Shown here piece after piece: positions 48,021 through 57,380 of a stretch of DNA of 64,000 nt. The notes beneath the pieces were generated by a model. It saw nothing but the letters and a program-made list of their open reading frames with translations, was not told the origin of the DNA and made no database searches. Source of the DNA: Plutella xylostella (lineage: Eukaryota > Arthropoda > Insecta > Lepidoptera > Plutellidae); assembly GCF_932276165.1 (NCBI RefSeq), contig NC_064002.1:992001-1056000 (forward strand), given 5' to 3'. Position 1 is the stretch's first letter. Each line of letters begins with the position of its first letter. The position numbers were made by a program, and so were the translations under genes.

Positions 48021-48174
48021 GCTCCGGTCGGCGCACCACCACGCAGTCCAGTGCCAACGCGACGCGGGACTCGCAGCTACTGTCGGTGCTCGCGGCGCGC
48101 CGGCGGCTGCTGCTGCACGGGCGGTTGGCTACGCACATCAACACGCTCGCCTCGCTGGCGCATAAGAGCAATCG
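48021..48174 (+). CDS. kinase gene, first visible coding exon
   Basis: Follows a TCCATTGCAG acceptor and ends at CG/GTGGGT. It encodes SGRRTTTQSSANATRDSQLL and an Arg/Leu-rich helix (LAARRRLLLHGRLATHIN). It enters with two bases of a split codon, so an upstream exon ending in phase 1 is required. Confidence 0.8.
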
Positions 48175-51100
48175 GTGGGTGTTCTTCTTCTTCTTCTTAA
48201 TATGTCCACCAGTGTCGATATAGATTGACTATGTGCTCAAAAGAACCTAATAAAACTAATTTTTTTTTATCTGAAATGGTAAAAGAAAGCATAGTTCAGA
48301 ATGACCCTCACAGTCAAATCTTTTCAGATTACTGCACCACTTTTGCAGTAACCTGTATATCTACTACCTAATATTTTTGGCAAATTAGTTTATTTTTGCA
48401 CTTATTCTGTACTTACTCATATCCTTATTGATTGTAGAGAATCTAACATAAGATTTTTCTTTCGTTTTCAGGACTAACACAACGTTTGCTCAGTTAGAAG
48501 TAAGAGACTCAAACAGCTCCGTTGTCAAAAGGATCACATTTGAGAACAACAGTAACGACTTTTCACCGACACTGAAACTTGTCACTACCGACGGCTCTAC
48601 AGAAATACGACAAGACGTTAAGCCGCACGAACTAAGACATCTATTTATACCGAAGGTATACCACGACAACAGAAGCAGAGCTGGGTTTCTAAATAATAGA
48701 AGGAAAGAGGCTGCCAATGCATCAAAAGCTAACAGCACGAGTCACAAAACAGCATCGGAGAATAATGGAGCTGTATATATCCCACCAGAGAAACTAGAAG
48801 GATTAGACAAAGAGATTGAGCTTGACCCGGAAGAAGAATTCCAAGTAGATGAGTCTAACCATGGGCTTTATCTGTTGAATTATTCCGATGCAGACAATGT
48901 GACTATCAATCAGGAATTAAATAAAACTGTAAATTCTAATGATACCAAAGATACAACTACAATCAAAATAGAAACATCATCTTTAAATACAACACCGAAA
49001 GAAAGTGCCACTCCAGAAGTCACCAGCAGTAAAGACGAAAAATTGAGTATAAATTCAGTCACAAACAATACTGAAAATAAGAATACTAAACTTTTAAAAG
49101 TTGAAAATGAAAAAGATAAAACTAGCAATACAACTCTTTTTATGTCAGATGAAATTTACAACCACTTTCGGCCTCTAGAAACTGAATTAAATGCAGAAGA
49201 TATGGCTCCATTTATATATTTTGGACAAAAACTGGGAGGGCAAGTCATAAATGATAATTTAACTAATTTACCTTCACTATCAGCTTCTACAAAAGCGGTA
49301 AACTTTATTATAGCACCATCAGATAAAAGAAAATTTAATTCGAGATACTCAGCAACGGAAAAGTATCAAAACTCAAGTGTCGATGAAGAAGAGATCAATG
49401 AAGACATGGATGTGGCAGTTGTTAAGAATGTTATTGAAAAGAATAAAATTAGAAACTCGGTTAAAGGCTCTGCTCCTGGTAGACATGTCGGTTTAGTTAA
49501 TGCTTATAGGAAATATACAACTGTATCGACTTCAAAGCCACCAAGCATAGCTCAATTAAACGTAACTGAAAAAATCATAAGCGTAACACCTAGTACTATA
49601 GATAGAAGTAAAGTAAATAACCGAACTAGTAATGCCAGTATAAAGGAAACTATTAATAAAACGAATATTTCTAATTCTACGGATATTACCATCGAATTTA
49701 ATACGACCAATGGTACTGATACAACATCTACAAATAAAATCAATTCTACAACTAATGCAGCTCCTAGAAATTACACAAGAAACTATCACAATGTAAGACG
49801 GCGCCCATCAAAAATCACTGCTGCATCGAATTCGGAAAGTCTAATACCGATTATTGTAGTAAACGCCACGACAGAGAAAGCGTCAACTTTAGTTTACACT
49901 GCTGTCGTAACATCAGTTTCGATAACATCTTCTATGAAAGGCAAGAATGCTACAGATACGAACAACGGAACCATTGATGAACCTACCAATTTGACTGATA
50001 ATAATATTCCAAAAGCAATTCTATTGAATGTTAGTGAAAGCACTCCTTCAATACCTACGCCAACTATTCAAACAACAACAAAATCTAACAAACATAGAAT
50101 AAGGATTCGAACAACTACTACTGAAAGCAGTTTGAACAGTTCTCCTTTAGTTTACATGCATAAAGCTACTGAATCACCAATTTTAAGCGAAATAACCACA
50201 AAAAGTGTAACCGATCTGAAGAATGAAGCAACTGCATCTAGAATATCAGAGAGACTACAATCTCTTTACGGTAATAAACCAGAAATAGACAATTCAACGG
50301 ATTCAAGTACGATACGACCCAAGAATATATTGAACAGGAGAAGAAGACCTACAACTGTAAGCACTACTACAACTCAATCAACGACCACTCCGTTCCCTTC
50401 AACTTCTTACAGTACAACTGAGAGACCTGTTGCTACCACGTCCAGCAAACCATCTGTTACATCCAGCTTCACCACAACTACAGAAAAAGCAGATTCAACA
50501 GAAAATACATTCCAGCCTTTTATAGTTACCTCAAGAACTTCATCTAAATCTAGCTCAAAACCGTTGCTAAAGCCGTCAAATGCAGTAAACTCTTCCCTCA
50601 CAAATAACACGAAATTGTTCCAAAATTCGGGCGCAGATAAAGAAGACGAGAGTTCCAGAGAAGAAGTGGTAATTGAAGCCGAAAAGACTTATACAGCGTC
50701 ATACGTTTTGGCGGGCATCGGATTTCTCCCAGTTGCAGCTATAATAGCATTTGTACTTCGAAGTATTTTGAATAAGAAAACTAAAGAGCTAGACACTGAT
50801 TATGATGGATATTTTGAAGATAGTGACATAAAGAAAGAAAATCCTATTATTCCTGTAGCAAGACCTCCAATGCCTCCGCCATCGAAGCCCGATCAGAAAT
50901 GGGAGTTCCCGAGAAATAAGTTGAGACTACAAACTTTGTTGGGACAAGGAAACTTCGGACAGGTACTACCTTTTTTATTTATACATTCATACATACATTT
51001 ACAATATGTTACAATTTAAAAAATTCAATAGATCGAGCTAAAGACCCAAAATCTATCCTTTATTCTTGGTAAAACATAACACTCTCTTAAGCAGCCACTT

Positions 51101-54100
51101 TCTCGTGCAGCCACTATCAGCTATTTCTCTAACACCATCGTTCTACATTACACTTGTACGTGTTATGCGCTCAACATCTCGCTAACTCCTTGGTTATCGG
51201 TTCTTCGGCTTCTGTTGTAGCTAATACAACTTCTACATACTTGCACATTTTTATAAAAAAAACTTTTGGTACTATTGCAGGTGTGGAAAGCAGAAGCGGA
51301 CGACCTCACAGGCCACGACGGACTGACACGACTGGTAGCAGTCAAGAGCATCAAGGAGACGGCCTCACAGAAGGAGAAGCAGGAGTTGCTGCACGAGATC
51401 TACGTCATGCAGAAGATAGGGACGCATCCTAATGTGGTTACACTGCTCGCTTGCTGCACTGAACAAGGTTTGTACAAGTTTTTTATTTATTACGATTGTC
51501 TTTTCTGTCTCAACGACAAATTCTATGTTGAGGTTTGTCTTTTTTACTTTATAATATGTCTATTAAAATTTGGACATCATTAAAATGATATAAATGGACA
51601 AATTTAGTTTTATAATAATATCAATAGCCTCTGATTCAAGATCCGAAATTTGTGTTAAAGATCCTGAGTTAAAATCCTGGGTGGGTCGACAAATTTCAAT
51701 TTTTAAATTTTGCTTAGGGCATAGAAGACTGCCTGATGTCCGAAGAGTTAAATGATCTATGCTACCAGGGCATGTTGGTCCGGCATCTATCTATTGTCAG
51801 TCGTCTCGGAATGACTACGCATTATTTCGCAAGACGGAACCCCAAAAATACACAAACACATATATTATGTACACGACGGTAACAAATCCAATCCTCAATT
51901 CCAGAGCCCTATCTCCTCATAATGGAGTACGTGATGTGCGGCAAGCTGCTCACCTACCTGCGTGAGCGGCGCTCCCGCCCGGACCGGTTCAGCGGCAGTG
52001 GCGCCCTCACTTCGAGAGATCTTACTGTGTTCGCGTACTGCGTGGCTCGCGGCATGGACTATATTGCTTCTAAGGGGGTGAGTTTTGAACTGTTTTGGAC
52101 AAAAATTTTCACTACGTTTCTAGCTAAGGAATTTAGCTGGTAGTGGTTGGAACCTTTGTTGGTCTTATCTCTTAGGTCTAATTCCTGTATAACTTATTGG
52201 AGAGGCCCATATTTGTATATGCGACAAGCTGCTGACGGACCGGTTCAATGGTAGTGGTGCGCTGACGTCCAGAGACCTCACCGTGTTCGCGTACTGCGTG
52301 GCACGGGGGATGGACTATATCGCTTCTAAGGGGGTGAGTCTTGAGCTGTTTTGGACATAGACTTTCTCCCCCGTATCTCTCCCCCATATCCAGCTGAGGA
52401 ATGTAGCCGGTTGTGGTTGGAAACTTTCGGCCTCTTATGTCTTGTATAACCGTCTGCAGAGGTCTATGTTTACCAGTAGACGATTATTTAATGGCTGCTG
52501 ATGTCCGAAAGTTATTTGAAATTGACTTAAAAAATAATTAAACCTCACTAAAGCTACATTACTGTTCGGTCACATAGGTGTTAATTCTACTATTTTCATC
52601 CAGTTAGCATCGGAGTGGTATTTTGATGTAACTAGTTTGTGTCTAATTAGTTATAGTCCTTTGTAAATAGTAAAGAAGTTGTTTAAGTTGTATCTGTATA
52701 TATAATTTGAGTAAGTATCTTTATATTGGATTGTTACTTGTATTTAAATAGCTACTACACTATCGCATTGGTGCCTCAACTGTAATGGTGGTGTATGTAA
52801 AGATAAATAAATAAATAAAAACGTCGACGACCGAATGGCGTAGTGGTTAGTGACCCGACTACTGAGCCGATGGTCCCGGGTTCGATTCCCGGCTGGGGCA
52901 GATATTTGTTTAAACACAGATATTTGTTCTCGGGTCTTGGATGTGCCCGTAAAATGGCAATAGGCCCGCCCCCTATTACATTGGGACTAACATAACACTC
53001 TGGCGAAAAGTGGGTGCAGCAATGCACCTCTGCCTACCCCGCAAGGGAGTACATTAGTACAAGGCGTGAGTGCGTGTTTTTTTTTTTTTTTTAAATAAAT
53101 AAAAATAAATAAACGTTACCAGCACGGCAGCATTGCCCCACAGAATCTTACATATAATCACATCAAATATGGTCTCCAGTCTCGTATACCTTGATTCCTC
53201 ATCATCATAATTAGCCAATACCACTGCTGGGCATACACAATTACTAAGACCACTCCCAAGACCTACCAAGTCATATCTGATTCTCATACCACAAACGTCA
53301 ATTCCAGATCGTGCACCGCGACCTGGCCGCCCGCAACGTGCTGGTCGACCACAACAAGCTCTGCAAGATCGCAGACTTCGGCATGTCCAGAGAGGTAACT
53401 ACCAAAAATGTTGTTATTTTAATTAAGGAGTGTTAATAACCCCGAGAAACAACTGTGTTGTTTGGGGCATCATGTTTGTACACTCACGCAATGAAAGAGT
53501 TCCTGTGACGATAGCACCAAATTAATCATAAATGGAAAGAAGTAGCTTAATGACGCTGCATGCAATATCAGAAGTATCAAGTATCAGAATATTACCAACT
53601 AAAAACCTAAATATTTTGGTCGAATGCTTTATTAAAAGTGTTATAAAATTGGAAGTGAGTAAGTGGAAGTTTTTCATTTTTCGTGAGTGTAATTTATTTT
53701 ATTTATATTGATAACTTACATAGGTCTTTCTCCTGAGACTCAGAGACCAAAAATTTCACACTGCCGCTTTGTCTGAACACTCTGAACCCTGTGGTGGGTC
53801 TATGGTGGGTCTCCCCATTATGTCATCGTCAGTCTCGGGGTCTCTAGAGGTTAAACTGTGCACTTTTTATGTCATAATTAAAATATAAATTATTATTCTA
53901 AGGTGTCAGGCAACGAGGAGCGCGCCAAGCAGCGCCACGCGCTGCCGGTGCGCTGGATGGCGCCTGAGGCGCTGCTGTACAACGTGTACAACCACGAGAC
54001 CGACGTGTGGGCCTACGGGATACTGCTGTGGGAGATAGTCACGCTTGGTGAGTGTTTTGGGGTTCCTTGTTTTAGGCTAAACCTTCGTTTTGCTATCGTT

Positions 54101-56675
54101 TATCTCGGTAGAAAGTTAGCGCTATTTCCGAATGGAGAGAAGTTTACGAGTATTTGTCTTTCAATGACAGTGAAGATGAGTTACAAAGACATAAAACTAA
54201 CAAAGAAAGAAAGAGCTCAGCTACTGCCGATGCCGCTGCCCGTGCGCTGGATGGCGCCTGAGGCACTACTGTACAACGTGTACAACCACGAGACCGACGT
54301 GTGGGCCTACGGGATACTGCTGTGGGAGATCGTCACGCTTGGTGAGTGGTTGAGGATCTTTTTGTTTAGGCGAAACCCTAGTTTTGCTATCGTTCTTCGC
54401 CGTAGAAAGGCAGAGCCATTTCCGAATGGAGAGAAGTTTATTTGTCTTTCGTTGACAATGAAGCTGAGTTACAAGGACATAAAACTAACAAAGAAAGAAA
54501 GAGCTCAGCTACTGCCGCTGCCCGCTGGATGGCACCTGAGGCACTACTGTACAACGTGTACAACCACGAGACCGACGTCTGGGCCTACGGGATTCTGCTG
54601 TGGGAGATCGTCACGCTTGGTGAGTGGTTTGAGGTTCCTTGTTTTAGTCCTGACATTCATGTCGATTCAATTTTTTATTGACCGAGAGGAGGTTTCTTTT
54701 CTTGAACCCCATTTATGATCTGGGGGGTAATGCGTGTCGAAGATATTACTTACATATAATTTAGAGGGGTTCACTAAAAGCTTTCACAAGTGGCTTAAAT
54801 GTTTTTTTTTTAATATTATAAATGCACCCTGAGCAGTCTTTCTAAGCCTCCCATCGATATCGAAAACCGTTTACTAAGCCACTGTTTCTAATCAACAAAC
54901 ATATCCACTAACAACCACCCACCCCACAGGTTCAACACCATACGCAGCGATGACAGGCCGAGAAGTGCTGGCAGCCGTCACAGAAGGCTACCGGCTAGAG
55001 CGCCCACCGCACTGCAAGCCGCAACTCTACCGAGCCATGCATTCCTGCTGGCATTCAGACCCGACGCAGAGACCGTCCTTTGCGACCATCAAGTCTCAGG
55101 TAGGCAGTCGTACTCGTAGGTAGTGTTCGCGACAATCGCTAGATCGAGTAGATCATTCGTGAATGTTCTGGAACATTCCATCACTTTCCTGTAGTTTCGA
55201 TAATGTTCTAGAAGGATAAGTATGGATTCAATAGATCTAAAATAGTCTGAAAGGTCGAAGGGGCTCACAGGTAGTATGTATTGGTATCCTAATCCTAACT
55301 AATATTACAAATGCGAAATTAACTGTGTCTGTCTGTTATTCTTTCACGCCAAAACTACTGAACTAATTTGAATGAATTTGGTTTACATATGGTCTAGACC
55401 CTGAGAAAGAACATAGGCTACTTTTTATTCCGGAATTCCCACGGGAAAAGTTTTGAAGCGAAGCTCGCGGGAACAGCTATATACCATAAATATTAAATAC
55501 TATCTGTTCCCGCGAGCTTCGCTTCGCCTTAAAAAGTTTTCCCGTGGGAATTCCGGGATAAAAAGTAGCCTATGTTCTTTCTCAGGGTCTAGAGTCTTGA
55601 CCATATGTATACCAAATTTCATTCAAATCCGTTCAGTAGTTTTGGCGTCAAAGAGTAACAGACAGACACTTACTTTACTTTCGCATTTATAATATTATTA
55701 GTTAGGATTCTTTATTCTTGATACACTTAGCCCTTTGCATCGAAATATCCTTCCACCCAAAGGATGTCTGGAAGAAATCGCTTTAAGCGATAATACCTCT
55801 ATTTGTACATAAAATATGTGATAGATTAAGTTTTTTGTAATTTTGAACATGTTCCTTGTGTACAAATAAAGAATATCAATTCTATTCACAGCTAGCGGAG
55901 CTGCTGGACAATGAGCCAGCTGAAGGGAATTATGTGGATCTGGATTCTTTCTATCAGGAGTCGTCGGTGTATAGCGACCCGTCGGCCATCATACATGATG
56001 AGGAGGGGTTGTCGGCCGAGTATGATAGAGAAAGACGGGTGTTTAGAGAGTAAGTTTTTTTTTATATAAGCTTGTTAATAAATTAATAAAGTGGGGGATT
56101 GGGCACAGACTTACACAGTAGTAATTCATAATCCAGAAACTGAAAAAAAATATAATTGGTGTCTATAAAGAAGTAGGTAGTACGCTTAACCTAATTATAT
56201 TTTAAATGAATATTTTATGTCCTTTCTGCCTTCAGTATTATTCCCAAACACCAAGAAACATAGGAGCCTTAAGTAATAAACTTCATCTTTATATCATTAC
56301 ACACCGTTACTAACGCATCAATTCCTCCCCAGACTGGCGACGACCCCCACAAAGTACGACAACCGAGCCTTCAGCTTCCGCGACGAGGACCTGCGCAAGT
56401 TCGGAGTAGGCACTCCGCGCATGGGCGGCTTCGGCATTCGGGACGTGCCCTTCAACGGAGACTTCAACGAACGGTTCAATGACCCCAACTTCACCGAGAG
56501 GAAAGACGGGAAACTATCCACTTCCAGCTTCCACAGAGAGAGAGAAAGAGATAACACGTTGGTCAGCAGAAATAGCTTCAGTGGGTTCCCAAGAATCAAC
56601 TCTAGAGATCCACATTTTCAGTTGATATCTGAAGGCCGCAACAAGAGAGTGCCCGAGTTCGAGTGTGATATTTAA
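48021..56675 (+). CDS. receptor tyrosine kinase (5' end not seen)
   Basis: Nine coding exons with phase-consistent GT/AG junctions: 48021-48174, 48472-50962, 51281-51467, 51905-52077, 53308-53394, 53903-54047, 54930-55099, 55892-56049 and 56333-56675. They give at least 1,301 residues. In order: a Ser/Thr/Asn-rich ectodomain of about 780 residues with many N-x-S/T sites, one membrane helix (50698-50769), a juxtamembrane region, a kinase domain and a Tyr-containing tail. Catalytic elements are present: GQGNFGQ loop, VAVK lysine, HRDLAARN, DFG, APE, and WAYGILLWEIVTLG. The kinase resembles the FGFR/RET/Cad96Ca-like group; the ectodomain has no cadherin or Ig fold that I can see, so I give no symbol. 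The signal-peptide exon must lie upstream and was not found. Two introns carry exon duplicates. Confidence 0.9.
48472..50962 (+). CDS. kinase gene, large ectodomain and membrane exon
   Basis: A single 2,491-base exon holding most of the ectodomain, the membrane helix (YVLAGIGFLPVAAIIAFVL) followed by a basic stop-transfer RSILNKK, a Pro-rich juxtamembrane stretch (RPPMPPPSKP), and the start of the kinase domain (WEFPRNKLRL, GQGNFGQ). The ectodomain is low-complexity, with TTT-rich mucin-like runs and dozens of Asn glycosylation sites. Confidence 0.9.
51281..51467 (+). CDS. kinase gene, ATP-lysine and alphaC exon
   Basis: Encodes VWKAEADDLTG, the ATP-binding lysine in VAVKSIKE, the alphaC glutamate region (ELLHEIYVMQ) and HPNVVTLLACCTEQ. 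Phase 0 in, phase 1 out. Confidence 0.9.
51905..52077 (+). CDS. kinase gene, hinge and alphaD-alphaE exon
   Basis: Encodes the hinge MEYVMCGKLLTYLRERR, a short insert (RPDRFSGSG) and ALTSRDLTVFAYCVARGMDY. It ends SKG at a GTGAGT donor. A partial tandem copy lies 256 bases downstream. Confidence 0.9.
52203..52333 (+). other. tandem duplicate of the hinge/alphaE exon
   Basis: A frame runs from a possible acceptor (TTGGAG/AGGCCC) to a GTGAGT donor and would splice in the same phase as the exon at 51905. It encodes CDKLLTDRFNGSGALTSRDL... and lacks the hinge MEY and about ten residues of the insert. Over the last 32 codons, 13 differ silently and one changes a residue (Ser to Asn). Intron sequence downstream of the donor is also duplicated. 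It could be an alternative exon making a hinge-less form, a remnant, or a gene-conversion product. Confidence 0.6.
52826..53100 (+). mobile_element. full-length HaSE-type SINE in a kinase intron
   Basis: The complete head (GACCGAATGGCGTAGTGG, B box near 52878-52890), the duplicated GATATTTGTT motif, the body and a poly-T/AAATAAAT 3' tail. AAATAAATAAA-type sequence on both sides is the likely target duplication. It lies between the exons at 51905 and 53308, same orientation as the gene. Confidence 0.85.
53205..53245 (-). mobile_element. RTE 3' fragment
   Basis: CATCATCATAATTAGCC then AATACCACTGCTGGGCAT is the last 40 bases of the RTE family, 60 bases before a kinase exon. Confidence 0.5.
53308..53394 (+). 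CDS. kinase gene, catalytic-loop and DFG exon
   Basis: 29 codons: IVHRDLAARNVLVDHNKLCK then IADFGMSRE. The catalytic aspartate, asparagine and DFG metal-binding residue are all intact. Phase 0 at both sides. Confidence 0.9.
53479..53691 (+). mobile_element. CACTCACG-type MITE in a kinase intron
   Basis: TACACTCACGCAATGAAAGA on the left and TTTTTCATTTTTCGTGAGTG-TA on the right are inverted. The interior CAATATCAGAAGTATC and AGCTTAATGACGC match the family. Confidence 0.7.
53903..54047 (+). CDS. kinase gene, activation-loop and APE exon
   Basis: Encodes VSGNEERAKQRHALPVRWMA, PEALLYNVYNHETDVWAYG and ILLWEIVTLG. DFG-to-APE spacing is 29 residues, normal for a receptor kinase, but the loop contains no tyrosine. 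The codons are very GC-rich at third positions. Two further partial copies follow in the intron. Confidence 0.9.
54221..54341 (+). other. second copy of the APE exon, frame-compatible
   Basis: After GAGCTCAG the sequence reads LLPMPLPVRWMAPE and then the same residues as the exon, to the same GTGAGT donor. Entry phase 0 and exit phase 1 match, so it could replace the normal exon and drop the VSGNEERAKQRHA part of the activation loop. All four differences from the exon over the shared codons are silent. The acceptor is purine-rich and looks weak. Confidence 0.55.
54509..54619 (+). pseudogene. third copy of the APE exon, frameshifted
   Basis: Same unit again, 278 bases on. Four bases are missing before the TGG of RWMAPE, so splicing at the equivalent acceptor gives the wrong frame. 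The remaining codons differ from the second copy only silently. The donor GTGAGT is retained. Confidence 0.6.
54930..55099 (+). CDS. kinase gene, alphaG-alphaI exon
   Basis: Encodes STPYAAMTGREVLAAVTEGY, RLERPPHC, the CW motif (MHSCWHSDP) and the conserved arginine RPSFATIKSQ, ending the kinase C-lobe. Split glycine codon at entry, phase 0 at exit. Confidence 0.9.
55293..55479 (+). mobile_element. Lep1-type Helitron, plus orientation
   Basis: Starts TCCTAACTAATATTACAAATG, with ATTCTTTCACGCCAAAACTA and GGAATTCCCACGGGAAAAG inside, and ends GGGAACAGCTAT (CTAG expected). Lies in the intron before the exon at 55892. Confidence 0.75.
55500..55707 (-). mobile_element. Lep1-type Helitron, minus orientation
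   Basis: A mirror copy of the element at 55293, tail to tail with about 20 bases between. Same 5' TCCTAAC end on the minus strand (55707) and the same interior; the microsatellite is reduced to ACAGACAGAC. Confidence 0.75.
55757..55880 (+). mobile_element. CR1-like LINE 3' end next to a splice acceptor
   Basis: GGATGTCTGGAAGAAATCGC-TTTAAGCGATAATACCTC then TGTACAAATAAAG. It stops about 10 bases before the acceptor TCTATTCACAG of the exon at 55892. Confidence 0.65.
55892..56049 (+). CDS. kinase gene, tail exon 1
   Basis: Encodes LAELLDNEPAEGNYVDLDSF, YQESSVYSDPSAIIHDEEGL and SAEYDRERRVFR. The YVDL and VYSDPS tyrosines could be docking sites after phosphorylation. Exits in phase 2 at GA/GTAAGT. 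Confidence 0.85.
56333..56675 (+). CDS. kinase gene, terminal coding exon
   Basis: After CTCCCCAG: LATTPTKYDNRAFSFRDEDL, then a Phe/Asn/Arg-rich tail (GGFGIRDVPFNGDFNERFND) and the end KRVPEFECDI with stop at 56673-56675. No known domain. Confidence 0.85.
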
Positions 56676-57380
56676 ACTTGAGTTTTCTATTCGAGAATAC
56701 GTAAATTGGAGTTCCGAGTCGATTTTTGGCAGTTTTCTTTCGCACAGTGTGAATACATGACATGAACTCTTTACTTTTAAGTTCAATTTCAATCAGACTT
56801 GAAATTCTGCAACTTAAAAACGTAATTGTATTGTTGTAAATAGTTGTTATTTATGTACCACAGGTTTATATGTTTATGTGTACTTATTGTATAGAGATTT
56901 TATTGAGTAGGATTATAATTATATGTAAATAAATATGAAAGGTATTAATTGTAAACCATTGAAGATATTATGCAGTAGTGTAATGTTTATAACGACTGGA
57001 ATAAATTGTAAATATTGCTTATAAGTTTAGATTTTGATATTGTGTTCGTGGGTTTTGATTTTAAATCGCAGTTTATTTTCATTAAATGGTGCAATTTTTT
57101 GGTTTCACTTTAAAATGTTTTCAATGTAAGATTTTATATAACTCTGGTGCTACATTTTTATGAGTAGTTTATTAAATGTTAACAAAAATGTTTTCTCTTT
57201 AAAGTACTAAGAAATCTCTATTTGTTACTGTTATTTCTCAATACTTTCAAATCTCAGTTCAATATTACTTTCTAGTCTTTAATAATTGTACGATATTAAT
57301 GAATTGATGTAAGATATGAATATTAAATGTTTGTGTGGAGTTTTTTTTATATGAAAATATAAGAGTATTAAACTTATGGA
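56676..57380 (+). other. probable 3' UTR of the kinase gene
   Basis: AT-rich sequence following the stop, with polyadenylation-like AATAAA at 56928-56933 and 57000-57005. No transcript boundary can be fixed from sequence alone. Confidence 0.55.

Noticed and set aside
48875..48877. TTG as the start of the kinase ectodomain protein
   Set aside because: The exon is open and in phase from its acceptor at 48472, so translation enters from an upstream exon.
53903..54718. 271-codon continuous frame across three exon copies
   Set aside because: It reads through GT donors and intron sequence; the exon copies explain it better than a single coding exon.
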